Numbered from the stretch's first letter, positions 35,765 through 46,959 are shown. The stretch: DNA of 64,000 nt from Solea solea (GCF_958295425.1 NC_081147.1:4299290-4363289); one strand, 5' to 3'. Notes: generated by a model not told the origin, from the letters alone. A program made the numbers and translations.

Positions 35765-36200
35765 TAAAGGAGATATCGAATGCTTGTATCGCACATATAT
35801 GTTAGTTATGGAGGTCTACTTACATATATTAACTTGTTTTCATGGTCAAAAACCTCCTAGTCGCTGCAAATGAGCTGATCGAAATATCTCCTCACTGATG
35901 CGCTCGTCAGCCGCAGTGTTTTAGACCAAAATCACACCCCAGAACGTGGACTGTGTTGTGATTGGCCAGCCAGCGAGAGCTTTCCCACTGTCTTGTGATT
36001 GGCCAGGTACCTGGAAGTGACGTAATTAGTAGGTCAGCTCTCAGATACACAGCTCCCCCTCTGGCACGGTGGATGCTCTGCATCTCAGCAGCTACAACGA
36101 GAGTAGTTGTTCTTCTTCTGCGGTTGAATGTACGCAACCGGATGTTCCCAGACTAGTGCCCGCAACAGGAGGAGCTACGGTGGTGAGAGGAGTGGTGAGG
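35765..36200 (+). mobile_element. Long MITE-like repeat, left end clear
   Basis: Starts at TTAAAGGAGATATCGAATGC and continues with TTATGGAGGTCTACTTACAT and ACCAAAATCACACCCCAGAA. I associate this series with an abundant fish MITE-like repeat. It contains two copies of TGTGATTGGCCAG (35956-35968 and 35994-36006). The right end is not recognisable, and frames over it are not genes. Confidence 0.5.
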
Positions 36201-37140
36201 TTTCCTGATGACATCATCAGCAAACTGAAGTGCCTTTGTAAAACCCTATTTTCTCTGCAGTGGCTGAACTGTTTGTTCCGAAACTTCAGGGTTTCATAAA
36301 CAAGGCAATGACGCAGATACACACACAAAAGCAGCGTTAATTGGAGCTTCCGGTCTGTTTGCTTTAAATATGACTCTTGTTTGGGGCTCTTGTTTTTCGG
36401 CTGCAGCCCAAAAACGAATCCACATGGCAGCAGGATAAAAATATCCTCTTTTGACAAGGTAGGCAAACTGACCTTTGTCCACAATAAACTTTCAACCTCC
36501 ATCAATCCAGAAAAAAACTATTTTTCTTTTTCTTCCACAAACTTATCAAACAACTGTGAGGGCATAGTGGGACTGGTAATGCATTGTCTATGTTTTTTCT
36601 TCATTTAATGTGTTAATTAAATAATTAACACGGCAACAACTTGAATTATCTCAGCGACTTCAAGGTTTTGGTTACAAAAAACAATCAACTAGTGGGCTTG
36701 TTTGTGTGCATTTTTTCAACGTCTGTGCAAATAAATTCATGTTTCCATGGTCATGGTTCATGAATCTCAAGACTGGACATAGATCTTAATGTATATTGGC
36801 TGCGTCTCTGCGCCACTTGATTCATGTTCACCCTCTGAAAGCCTAGGAAGCTCTTGGTGTAGCTGTTCTAAACAAATGACCGCCCGTCGTCAGAGATGGA
36901 AACACTTAGTGGCACTCAGGCTCACTGGGGCTCAGGAGGATGTAAATGGCTGCCTGCTGAATGGAAACTACTGGATGACTCTTCATGGAAATACAGCTCC
37001 AAGCGTGTACACAGTGCACACTGGTGTTTTGCTATGCAGTCAAACAAGAATTGTTTATATTTTGGTCAAGGAAAGCAATCTTCACAACTAATTCCACAGC
37101 CTGTAGTTGTGTGTCACCTTTTGTAAGCATATGTATTTAT
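36201..37140. other. No recognised feature
   Basis: Frames at 36092-36505 (minus) and 36789-37091 (plus) have no identified domain. Otherwise unassigned. Confidence 0.4.
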
Positions 37141-37360
37141 TAAAGCACTGCAGAGGGTGATAGAATTTGCAGAGAGAACCATCGGCTGTTCTCTACCTTC
37201 ACTGGAGGACATCTCCAGCTTGTCGTGCCTGAACAGAGCCAGAGAAATTATCAAAGACTGCTTCCACCCAGGCCACAAACTGTTTTCCATCCTGCCCTCT
37301 GACTCAGACAGACTCAAGGACAGTATTTATGCATGGGCTGTCAGGCTGCTAAATGTATGA
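37141..37360 (+). pseudogene. Non-LTR retrotransposon C-terminal fragment
   Basis: Open frame KALQRVIEFAERTIGCSLPS, EDISSLSCLNRAREIIKD, HPGHKLFSILPSDSDRLKDS and AWAVRLLNV to a stop at 37358-37360. The pattern PSL.D.....C..RA..I.KD..HP.H.LF..LPS....R.....A.RLLN is the C-terminal end of fish LINE proteins of the class whose copies often start with a CFTETWL-type endonuclease. A fragment of that other end lies at about 44257. Downstream a CCTAAT-type repeat (about 37360-37390) may be the worn 3' tail. Compared with the family a short arginine-rich stretch before SDRLKDS seems to be missing. Confidence 0.7.
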
Positions 37361-37524
37361 TCCTAATTTCCTAATCCTGATCCTAATCCTCTTGTTCTCT
37401 TGCTCTGTGTGTCTGTTTGTTTGTTTGTGCTTCCACACTTGCACTTGTCAATATGACCAACAGAGGCCACTAGAGGCTTGTTCCCTGAATGGGATGAAGT
37501 CTGCCATTTTTAAATTGCAATCAG

Positions 37525-37616
37525 ATCTTTTATAATCTATACATAACAGATATCTTTTATAATCTATACATAACATATATCTTTTATAATCTATATATTA
37601 TTTATAATCTTTTACT
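37525..37616 (+). repeat. 27-bp tandem repeat
   Basis: Units beginning ATCTTTTATAATCTATACAT start at 37525, 37552 and 37579, a strict 27-bp period. A degraded fourth part follows at 37606. The first two units are almost identical. Confidence 0.9.
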
Positions 37617-38104
37617 GAATGTTTGTTATTCAAGGATATTTGCTTGGCTGAATTCAATGTCTTAATAAATACAGAATTAATGAAGCCAAAACAAAGAGTT
37701 GTAGAGAAGAAGCTAATTTGTATGCATCACCCAGCAACCATGTCTAGTGTCCCAAATTATGTTTCTCATTTTGAATGACTAACAGTTACATGATTGAAAT
37801 CTGACAAAGTGAAAATGTTAGTGCCAACTCTTCCATGCACACCCCTGGACCCATGGACACTCTTGTGTCACTGAAGTAAATGCAAACTGTGAACAGAAAT
37901 ACTGTTGTCAAGATAACAATTTGAACTTGGATGAACAATTCCTGAGAATCAGTTAATAAATCAAAATTTGTTCACAGAATTGTTCAGTACTTCCTGCATG
38001 GCTGGAGCACAGACTCCGTCAGAACCAAACTGAAATATGGCTCCATGGGTTGTGATTTGCTTCACTATCGCCGGCTTTTGGCAATGCTGTCACTAAATGG
38101 CTCT
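37617..38104. other. No recognised feature
   Basis: Unassigned AT-rich sequence. Confidence 0.4.
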
Positions 38105-38331
38105 TAAATATTGAGTTTTATTCATTTCCTTGCTAAATGTTGGAAATTGACATGTTTCAGGGTCTGTTTTTGAGTCTTTTTAACTGATCTACAGTTCGGC
38201 ATTGTTCAGTTTGATTCTTGTGTCAGATTGTGTTTGATTCTTGAGTCATGACTCTCTAGTATCGACTCAGCTGGCTTGGAACCTCCAGATAGTACCAGGT
38301 ACTATGCCAAAACAAAACCAGTAGAGTCAAG

Positions 38332-39018
38332 CAGTGTTTTTGGCAGCCATTCTAGATTTAGTCTTAGTGTTAGTCTTTTGGACTAAAATGTTTATTAGTT
38401 TTAGTCAGTTTTAGTTAAAAAAGAAAATAGAGAAGTATAGTCTTTTAACAAATTCATTTAGGTCAATAAATATTGGAGATTGCTGTTGGGCAGAAACCTT
38501 TAATCTCCATATTTCAACTTTTTTTTCATGAATTGATGCCTATCATACAAGTGTGTCACACATAGGTTGTGAAAATGAAATTTCCTCCGACTGTAGGTTG
38601 GCTCGGAAAGGCTTGGGGCGAAGGTGGTTTACAGCGAATCCCCACCCGGACCTCGCCCCTCCCGGGGCCGCGGACATATACACTCTCCCACCAGCCAGCT
38701 GCCCCCCTCACCGGGGGTTGTCGGTGGACCTGGGGTACGGGGTACCTCTGTCCCCGGCACGACTGTCGATCAGAGCGTCCCAACAGCGTCGCCTCACCAG
38801 GGCGGGGTTTTAATTGACAGATTATTCGCACAATAAGCAGAAATGTCATGCATTTGGAACATCTGACAAACCACCCCCTAACATTTACGTTTGTTTCGTC
38901 ACACACGTCTCGTCATCAAAGATCTATGTTCATTTCGTCACTGTCTCGTTATCGTCATTAAAAAAAAGGGCGTTAACTAAAATTTTCATCATCGTCATCG
39001 TTAACGAAAACAGCACTG
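38332..39018. mobile_element. hAT-like element with GC-rich cargo
   Basis: 687 bp. It begins CAGTGTTTTTGGC and ends GAAAACAGCACTG, so the ends are CAGTG/CACTG inverted repeats, as in hAT elements. Flanks are GAGTCAAG (38324-38331) and GAGTCATG (39019-39026), an 8-bp target duplication with one mismatch, again hAT-like. The outer parts are AT-rich (TTTTAGTCAGTTTTAG at left, CGTTAACTAAAATTTTCATC at right). The middle holds a sharply different GC-rich block at about 38585-38812. No transposase is present; it would have moved in trans. Confidence 0.75.
38585..38812. other. GC-rich block, origin unknown
   Basis: About 230 bases of CpG-containing sequence (CCTCCCGGGGCCGCGGAC, CACCGGGGGTTGTCGG) in otherwise AT-rich DNA. 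Three overlapping plus frames and one minus frame stay open across it, which GC-rich sequence does by chance; none shows a domain. It could be captured ribosomal or other GC-rich host DNA, or an intrinsic part of the hAT-like family. I could not match it to 18S, 5.8S or 28S rRNA from memory. Confidence 0.6.
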
Positions 39019-39065
39019 GAGTCATGTCGAGTCATGCTAGAACTGTATAATGGAAAAGGCCATAG

Positions 39066-39947
39066 TTGGATGGTCAGCTGTCAACATGTTGATTCATGCC
39101 CACAACGTGTAGTGTTGTAAGTGCAAAAAGCAAACTTGTGAAATTGAAATGTCATGGCTAAAATGCAAATTCCCACATTCAGGTAAATATCAGTGGCGGT
39201 TGCTGGTCTGTGAAACGGGGGAAACTCATTTCAGGTCCATTTATATACATAAGTTCTTACATGAACTCTGTAGAAGAAAAATACTAGAACACAGAAACAC
39301 GATAATTATGTAAAACCTGTTGTAATAGTGTTTTTACTTACAGTATATACAAAAGAAAATGGTCTATATCACTGAACAAATAACACACAACAACCAGCTA
39401 TTTGTCGACAGACTTCCCTCATAAAATCCACACAGGACTGTTTTTTTAGAGGAAGCTGAGTTTCCATTGCTGTCTTAGCACAATCACCACTGATGATGTC
39501 TCTTTACATGACATGTTTGTCTCACGTCTTCATATATACACACACGCAGTAAATTTACTCTGTCCCTTTTAGACACACACACATTCTCACCTAGCATATG
39601 TACACACATACAGTATACACATACACACACACACACAGTCAGATGTTTTTAGTTAATTGGAGTGTTCATGGAGTGTGTATTTCCGCACATTGCATCATTT
39701 GTCTTCCTGTCAGTTTGTGCAAAGGGCATGATCCTGAGCCCTGCATATTCATGACTGTCAAGTCCTGAATTACTGTGTGTGAGAGTAGTGACATGTTTGA
39801 GAGACTGTCACACAGGAAAGACGTGAAAGCGAAAGGTTAAACGTGTTCGGAAAAGAAAGGGAAAAAAAAAATCAGTAATATTTTAAAGCTGGATGGAGTG
39901 TCTGTTGGATTCGCAAACACCCCGTCCCAGCAGCATATCAAAAGCAA
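39066..39947. other. No gene; CA-rich runs
   Basis: Interrupted CA repeats at 39536-39550 and 39567-39639. Otherwise unassigned. Confidence 0.5.
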
Positions 39948-40298
39948 TTAAAGGTTCACTGTCTCAAAATTAGTGAGAACTAATGGTGACACTGCACAGT
40001 ACAGAGAGACAAAGGACTCTAACACTCACCCCAAGCGCATCCGGGAATTATAATGGTCCTCACATTATTTTAAAGGTAAAAAATGCTTTGTCTGCTCAGC
40101 CTGTTGTTGAAACATGGGAGAACACAAGATGGTGGCATCCATGAAGCAGGACCCTTGACTGAAGTACATATAAAATGTTTATCCTGGTATTTTTTTTTTA
40201 ATTTCAAAGTGATTATACACTTATGAAAACATACTTATTGGTAGTTCAGTCAATTTCTGCCAATAAACCCTCTTCAATGTTACACACTGGGCCTTTAA
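39948..40298 (-). mobile_element. MITE family B, copy 3 (both ends)
   Basis: 351 bp. The left end TTAAAGGTTCACTGTCTCAA and right end TTACACACTGGGCCTTTAA are imperfect inverted repeats. Interior landmarks are CCCCAAGCGCATCCGGGAA at left and TTTCTGCCAATAAACCC near the right end. It has the same orientation as copy 2 and is opposite to copy 1. Confidence 0.65.
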
Positions 40299-42059
40299 TG
40301 TAGCATGTCATTCACTGAATTCATTAAAAACTATTTGGAGCTAAATGTCTCAACAAATACATAAACTAATAATTTCGGTTAAATGATCAGTTTATTTTCC
40401 GTGGCAGACTTCCTGCCTGCTTAGTATCATTTAGTGCATCGTGCCTCTAATGAGGCTGATGATAAATCCCAGTTTAATGAGCCGTAATGATTGTAAATTA
40501 GCAGAAATTGATATGTTGGCGTCCTCTGCCAACAACCTCTTAAACTCATAGATCAGGCAACACCAGCTGAGATGTGAAGGCCAGCTCCACTTCCTGTAAA
40601 TAAAGGTTGTTCTACAGATCCTCTACATAGCGAAGTGCTAAGACCCCTTGTTTTTTGTCTTTTCATGATGACGTCAGAGACGCTGTGTTTGCCAGAGTTC
40701 CACTCTTTCTGGGTCGAAAAACTATAATCTCTATGCATAGCACGCAGATATAACCAACAAAAGCCCTGCAGTTGACTATTACCAGCCATTTCCTCCTCCG
40801 CAAGAGAAAGGATTTCCTTCAAGTTTGTTATTCTTTCTTCGGACAAGTCTCAGTTTCTTACAAAGCTTTGATACAGATGGTAATGTGAAGCCCAAACCAA
40901 AGTATAACTTCACAAAATGCACCATGTTCCTTATCTTTTTGAAAATAATATGACTTTAGAAGACCTCAGTTAATTCCAATAAACAATATTTAATTGCAGT
41001 AATAGGAGTGGTTTTAAGACACAATTTTCACATCTACTATTTAGGCCTACATATGTGCATATATTTATATAATACCATTATTTATATGAATGTTTAGAAT
41101 TTATTTTAGATGGAATATTTTTTTCCGCATAATTAATCACTATAATAGTCATAACACTCTAATATGTAGAAGTAATGCAAAAATATGCATTTAGTCTCTT
41201 CTCTTGTTAAAATTTGTCTGGAGCTGCAATTTAACCTTCTGAAAAATAACAACGTAAATACGCCATAACTAATTTGTCATAAAAAAAAGAATGTAGAAGC
41301 TCATTTGCCCAGAGACCTCCATTTTTACAACCGGCAGAGTTGCCACCTGGCAATAACTGATACTTCCATCCTACTTCCTGTGCTTTACTTTTAAACATGG
41401 AAAACAACATCCATTTGTAGAGAGAGTCCTTGGTCTGACAACACAAATCTAATTAAACAAACTTTGTGCCTTTCTGCCATTCATTCTAGACTAATATTGT
41501 GGAAAAGTGGAAAAAATAAGTTTGACAATTTTGAACCTTGAACCTTGAACCAGATCTCTGTACGACCAGGTTCAATCAACAACAAGGCCTCATATGACAT
41601 TAACTCAGCTTAACCCTCAAAACCAATCATATCACACATATTAACATTCAACAAGGAATAAATAACTTGGGGACTTCTCTCTGATATGGGCAAGCTTTAA
41701 ATTGTGTCTGAATTGACAGATTCATTGCCTACCAACTTTCCAAGGTGGACATGAAAGGGAACTTTTGAGTCATTGCACTGCACTCAGTAAGGAAAACAAC
41801 TTTTTCATAGAGAGCTCCTTAACACCTTCATACATGGTTTCACAGTGGGAAAAAAGGGATTGAATGACAAAAGAGTCATTCAATGAAACACTATTTATTT
41901 TAAAAGAAACATGGTGTGTTCACTCAAATCACAATGCGCCAAAATGCCTATGTATTTTGTTTACGATGTTCAGTGATGAATTGTTCAATCACAAACTCCT
42001 CAACATGGGCGGAGTCATCATAGCCTGGCTGTATGAAATACACCTCTGATAAATCTTGA
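40299..42059. other. No gene called
   Basis: A 97-residue minus frame (40553-40846) is the best open frame here but has no recognisable domain. A TTGAACC run (41532-41552) looks like a worn LINE tail. The rest is AT-rich and unassigned. Confidence 0.4.
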
Positions 42060-42355
42060 GATTTTAAACATTGCCTTGCAAAATGTTGGAGATTACCGCA
42101 TGGTTTCAGGATTTCAGGAAGTCCTTTAAACTGATCTACAGTTATGCGTTGTTTGGTTTAATTCTTGTGCCGAACGTCGTGCTCATGACCCTTCCAGTGA
42201 CAACACTTTCTGCCAATCAGTGGATGGCAGTCTTGTGACGACGACGTAGATGATATCGGCTCTGCCTTGTACTATCGCTAATGGAAAAGCAATAAAATTG
42301 TGCCGAGTCTGTGGAGTCATGCCATGCCAGGATTATGTAGTGGAAAAGTGCCATT
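42060..42355. mobile_element. MITE family C, uninterrupted copy
   Basis: Contains TGTTGGAGATTACC, AAACTGATCTACAGTTATGC, GTGCCGAGTCTGTGGAGTC and GTAGTGGAAAAG in the same order as the split copy at 38105-39065. No coding sequence. The ends are worn and no target duplication is clear. Confidence 0.55.
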
Positions 42356-42450
42356 ATTCATTGAAATCTGTTCCTATACTTTTGCTCACCGAAGAATTTG
42401 CCGTTCCATTAAAAAATATGCTTTCTTCTAAGTTGTTTAACAAACAATCG

Positions 42451-43470
42451 TGAGCAAAACCTTAAGACCAGAAGGAAAATTGACAAGTATTCAAATTTAT
42501 TCACAAAAAGTCAAACACAGAAGTAAAAGTGTCAAAAAAGGTCTCAGAAATGAGTAGCCCCAACGTTCTTGTTGATAACTTTGATACTTTGTTTTGGCAT
42601 GCTTGATGCAAGTGTTTCCAGGAGGCTGGTGGGAACATTGCTCCATGTGGTAAAAATGGCTTGACAAAGGGCATCCATGGTCAGCTGTCAATGCATCCAA
42701 TGGAACTGATGTCCATTGCCATCCATGCCCAAATGTTCTCAATGGGATTTAAATCACAGGAACATGCAGGATGGTCCAAAAGAGTGGCCTTATTCTACTG
42801 GAGAAAGTCTTTCGTCAGGTGGGCGTCAGGTGGGCATTGTGAACTGTGCAGCCTTGTCCTGTTGAAAGACCCAGTCATCACCAGAGATGAGGGCTGTAAC
42901 ATCTCCACATAACCAGCCGCAGATGGACGCCCCTGTACAACCTGTAGCTCAATTGTTCCATTGAAGGAAAACGCACCCCAGATCATGATGGAGCCTCCTC
43001 CACTGTTCCACGTAGAAAACATCTCCAGTGAGATCTCTTTGTCATGCCAGTAATGTTGGAAGCCATCAGGACCATCCAAGTCAATTTTTTTCTCGTCAGA
43101 GAATAACATTTTCTTCCACCTTCCAATGTCAATTGCAAATGGGCAAGTTTGTAGCCTGGAAGGACACGTGGCCTTTGAAGACTTTTGTTCTTTAATTCCT
43201 GTCGCAGTAAGGGCCTTAGTTTGGGTCAAGGATTGGCCTGTGTCTTCACGGACATGACTGTTACTGCGTCCAACCTCTGCAGCGATAGTGCGCTGCGAGA
43301 GGCCTTTCATGTGCAGTTCAACAACCCTGCCACGTTCAAAGACAAAAAGCCTTTTTGCCTTTGCCATCAGGGAGTCATGACAGTGTGAATGTATGACAGA
43401 AAATGACATGGAAGCCAGATTTTTGCACATCTTTTGACTCTTTATGGCTGTGGTCTTAAACTTTTGATCA
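42451..43470 (-). mobile_element. Tc1-like transposon, near full length
   Basis: Left end TGAGCAAAACCTTAAGACCA (42451-42470) and right end TGGTCTTAAACTTTTGATCA (43451-43470) are imperfect inverted repeats, 16 of 19 matching in the core. A transposase relic fills the interior on the minus strand. The total length of about 1.0 kb is on the short side for an intact Tc1 element, consistent with internal loss. TA target duplications could not be placed with certainty. Confidence 0.8.
42655..43367 (-). pseudogene. Tc1-like transposase, frameshifted
   Basis: The natural start is [13 protein letters not shown] at 43367, although the open frame runs further upstream. Next come the paired-like HTH region [14 protein letters not shown], then a gap where the second DNA-binding part is shortened. 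[16 protein letters not shown] holds the first catalytic D, followed by [11 protein letters not shown]. In the shifted frame FQQDKA holds the second D, and PACSCDLNPIENIWAWM near 42710 holds the terminal E. The protein would cut and join DNA at TA sites. An 11-bp tandem duplication (CGTCAGGTGGG at 42813-42823 and 42824-42834), further frame changes and in-frame stops inactivate it. All three catalytic acids can still be read across frames. Confidence 0.85.
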
Positions 43471-43849
43471 GCTGATGAACAGCCTCTCTGAGTTTAAATG
43501 CAGTTTTCAATAAATTGTCTGCTCTATTTTTTTTTGTCTTTGTGCTTACAATCTGGTTACGATCCACCAGCACGAAATGTTAATACATGTCATTTTTCCC
43601 CTGGTCTTGTTCAGGAGTGTATCTCGATGTAAATGCCGGGAGATAAAAGCTGAAATACTGATCTCCTGTCTTATATTCGTCTTTTGATGTCAAACACAAA
43701 TGTTTGAAGTGAACAGCAAAACCTCTTCCAATACCTTTGGAGCACATTGTAAATGTTTAAACAGCTGCAAAAGCATATATTGTTGTATTTTGTTCACCGT
43801 CAAAGTGAGGCAAATAATATGTCTTTGTTTTTTGCTGTTATGATACTCA
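43471..43849. other. No recognised feature
   Basis: Unassigned sequence between the Tc1 relic and the LINE. Confidence 0.4.
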
Positions 43850-44735
43850 CTCGTCTTGGCGCATGGCGAGCGGCAGCCTGTTGCAGCAGCGTTTCATGTC
43901 TAACTTTCTGTGGTTTTGAATACTAACCCAGCTCTGAGCTGCGTACTGTTGTGTGTTATTTGCTAACCGTACTACTGGACTTGGACTATCATGATAAGCC
44001 TCAACTTTACGAGGAAAGAGCTACTGATGTGGCGGGCCCACACCAGGCCTCTACCGACGGATGTCCCGGCGGAGTTACGGAGGCGTCGGAGGGGGAAAAG
44101 AGCTGGCGCGAAGGTGAGGGAAAGACGGCAGAGGAACCGGACGAGATACAAACCTTGTATTCCATCAGTCGTCATGGCGAACGTGAGATCGCTGGCCAAC
44201 AAGCTGGATGAGGCCACAACACTTGCAAACAGTCAGCAGAGTACCGTGAATGCAGCTTGCTATGTTTCACGGAGACATGGCTGAATGGGGGTAAACCGGA
44301 CTGCGTGGTGGAGATACCCAGCTTCATGCCGTTTCCAACTGTTTCCAATCCACAAACTGGGATCTGTTCCTGGAGGTCTACAATGAGGACATTGAGGGTA
44401 CAGAACATATGTGGTTTTGTGAGGATAGTGTTGTTCCTACGAAAATGATCAGGTGCTTTCCGAACAACAAGCCATGGATCAACAAGGACATTAAGACCCT
44501 CCTCAATAAGAAAAAGATCACAGAATGTGCACACTCTCACGCACACACGGGTCCCATCTCTCTAACAACAAATTAGATTGTTAAATTATTATATTTATTA
44601 TACTATTGTTAAGTCACAACCTTCTTGTGTGTCTTGTTTTTGCATCTGAGTTTTATATTTCCTGCCGCTGTGACATTTTTAATTTCCCCCTTGGGGTATT
44701 AATAAAGTTTTATTCTATTCTATTCTATTCTACTC
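43850..44735 (+). mobile_element. Internally deleted LINE keeping both ends
   Basis: The 5' part (about 43850-44350) holds an untranslated leader and the start of the ORF. The 3' part (about 44575-44732) holds the terminal CTTGGGGTATTAATAAAG and a TTCTA-type tail repeat (44711-44732). Between them only a short linker stretch remains, so most of the endonuclease and the whole RT are missing. Ordinary LINE truncation removes the 5' end, so a copy with both ends but no RT is atypical. The exact 5' boundary and target duplication are not clear. Confidence 0.6.
43990..44525 (+). pseudogene. LINE endonuclease N-terminus plus pre-RT linker
   Basis: Segment 1: RPLPTDVPAELRRRRRGKRA, a basic region, then IPSVVMANVRSLANKLDE, the start of the APE-like endonuclease domain. 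Segment 2 in another frame: CFTETWLNGG...VVEIPSFMPF, where CFTETWL carries the endonuclease glutamate motif. After a junction near 44355 the reading jumps to WDLFLEVYNEDIEG, then DSVVPTKMIRCFPNNKPWIN and KDIKTLLNKKK, which in full elements lies hundreds of codons later, just before the RT. The intervening endonuclease core and the complete RT are absent. The protein would be inactive. Confidence 0.7.
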
Positions 44736-45374
44736 CATTTCAAGTAATTGTACTTGTGCTCACTCAGAAGATAAGTAGAATTGGTGCATCCCTAATGCAA
44801 GCATTCACTCTGCTATAAATATGTTATTTATATAGCTGGCATACAGCCTCACATTAGGCGCTATATTTAACTGCAGTTCTATTAATATGTAAGAGCATTA
44901 TCTCTTTTCATCCCTCTCTTTTGCTCCCTGTCACACCCACACTCATATATACTGTGCACTCAATTTGCTTAGCAAAAGAATTAGCACCAAACTCTACAGG
45001 GTATTTTCTGAGTGACTGAGACCCAGATGAATCTGTGGTTTGCTGGCCTCCCCACACAAGGCTTCATTATACATGAGTACTGATCTCTTGCCCATCCCTG
45101 GAGTGATCATCACTTTGCTGTTGAAGAGTTTTGGGTGATTAGCCATTTGTAATGTGTCTGCCTGAGATGTTGACCTTGTGGCACTCGCCTCACACTCTCT
45201 TCATACTCCAATGGACTAATTGGCCTCTAAATATTTTAGGTTTCAGATGGTGACAGTCGGTGTTCAGGCGTCCCAGTGGGGGAGCTACACGGTCAGAGAC
45301 GCTTGCGGTAAAGATAAAAATGCCAACAAGTATTACTTGTGGCTGCATCTTGGTGCAGGTGTGGAGTGAGTGAG
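44736..45374. other. No recognised feature
   Basis: Unassigned; no domain in the frames present. Confidence 0.4.
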
Positions 45375-45515
45375 GCACTAAACTGGACTCAAGTACAGAT
45401 GATTAAAAGGTTTATTGTGATAAAGATTTAGTAGAGCAGCTGAAGAGAGCAGGGCAGTGGACGTGCAGGATGAGCTAAGCTGAAATTGGAGAGTCCAGGA
45501 GAGGAGGCTGAAATC
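45375..45515 (-). mobile_element. Possible LTR 3'-end fragment
   Basis: AAACTGGACTCAAGTACAGA then GGTTTATTGTGATAAAG resembles the layout at the start of the LTRs at 23474 and 25638 (a GGACYCAAATGCA block followed by TTTATT). No TG...CA pair or target duplication can be set, so this is tentative. Confidence 0.3.
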
Positions 45516-45529
45516 TTTTTTGCGTCCAT

Positions 45530-45680
45530 GTCAATTCCAATCGGAACAAATCTTTCCGGAGACAATATGCACATGTAAACAAAGCTATTGGGAATTAAAT
45601 TTGTATCGGATCAGAGTTTCTGGATTGGCACGTTTACATTACATATGAACCTTATAATTTGTAGAGAAGGAGGCAGTCTG
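45530..45680. mobile_element. MITE fragment with GTTTACATG motifs
   Basis: ATGCACATGTAAACAAAG at about 45568-45585 and CACGTTTACATTACATATG at about 45638-45656 are inverted versions of a motif that also opens the repeat at 53885. Both look like fragments of a fish MITE with CGTTTACATGCACAT-type ends. Confidence 0.4.
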
Positions 45681-46959
45681 TCTCTCAGAACCCGTCTGTT
45701 AATAACAGGTTCTTCTTGTGCCATCATCCTCTCTAAATGAGCCATTATTCTCGTTTTTTGTTTTTTTTATTTTCTTCTGCTGGTTATGCTAGACTTCCAC
45801 CACCTATGGGTAGGTGTAAATATTAAGTAATTACTAAGCTATACACAATCACTGGTGAAAGTCATGCAACCCATTTAAATTGAGGAGTGACTAAAACCAG
45901 ATTCAGTAAACACTTAGTGAGAGGTGGTGCAACTGGCAAGACACTGTGTTTACAACACATGGTGCAAATAACACACTTTTGCCTCCCATGTAGCCCAAAT
46001 AGACAGACATAACCCATGAAGGTGTAAGCAGAAAAAGAGAACATGAATTCAAATATTGTCAGCTCAGTTTCAATCCTCATTTATGTCAAAAATAAATCAG
46101 GAGGATCATTTTTGAAAAACTGAGTAAGCAAATCATCAACAAACTCAGATAAAGGCAACATATTCAAACTGGGTGTCAAACCTTTTTAAGTAAGGTAAAA
46201 AGGATCGTTTGGACAAAAAGGTCTCAACACACTGAGATTAACACACATCAGGTTTGCAGTGCAATTCAGGAAGATTATTGCTTTTAATGTTGAACAAATT
46301 AAATTCAATTTATGTCGGTGCAGCTCCAGGACCCCCTACTGCGCATCACAGCAGTCTCTCACTTTTGTGCAGTTTTGGATGATAGGAAAAGTTAAGGTGC
46401 CAAGAAAATGAGGAAGACATGAGATAAACTGTCAAAAAAAAAAAAGAAAACTCAAATTTTCTCTGTTTTGAACACAGACACAAACACTTTGATATCCTCA
46501 TGCTGTGCTGTGGCCCTATGTTTGTGACTACCCCTCCTGTTTCCTCCTCATCAATCTCAGTCAGAGCAACAGGCTCAACTGCCTCTGCATCAAATTATTT
46601 GCAAACCATGTTAAGGTCATATTTGACACATACCCGTATGGCTCCTTAAAGCAGTGGCTGTAAAGCATGGTACATACTGAGTGTTTTCTCCAGAGTTTAT
46701 GATGTTATTACACTGAAGTCAGTGTGCACTGAGGATAATTAAAAGTCTATTTACGGTGGCTGTTACATACCATTAATTCCATTAATTCCTGGTGGCTGTA
46801 GGGTGCAGATTTAATGTTGGGGATTGAATGAAGGTCGTAAATTAGGAAGGAAAGTTACGATCTAGCGAGAAAAATCGAGATCCGCTCCTCGGGATTAATC
46901 CATGACTTTAAATCATTTAAAATGTTTGAGGTATAGGCGTAATGATAGACAGATAGATA
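45681..46959. other. No recognised feature
   Basis: Unassigned AT-rich DNA with A-homopolymers near 46434-46448. Confidence 0.4.

Larger units (their letters stand above)
38105..39065. mobile_element. MITE family C copy, split by an insertion
   Basis: The outer parts (38105-38331 and 39019-39065) are homologous to 42060-42355. Shared blocks in order are TGTTGGA, TTTCAGG, AACTGATCTACAGTT, GATTCTTGTG, then GAGTCATG and ATGGAAAA. In the other copy these blocks are contiguous, so 38332-39018 is a later insertion. The left terminus is uncertain. Confidence 0.6.

Noticed and set aside
38585..38812. 28S rRNA fragment
   Set aside because: The composition suggests rDNA, but I could not align it to any rRNA segment I remember, so I left it as unknown.
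38556..38906. 116-residue minus-strand frame and overlapping plus frames
   Set aside because: Several frames are open at once because the DNA is GC-rich; none has a domain.
40553..40846. 97-residue minus-strand frame
   Set aside because: No domain, and no evidence of transcription signals or splicing.
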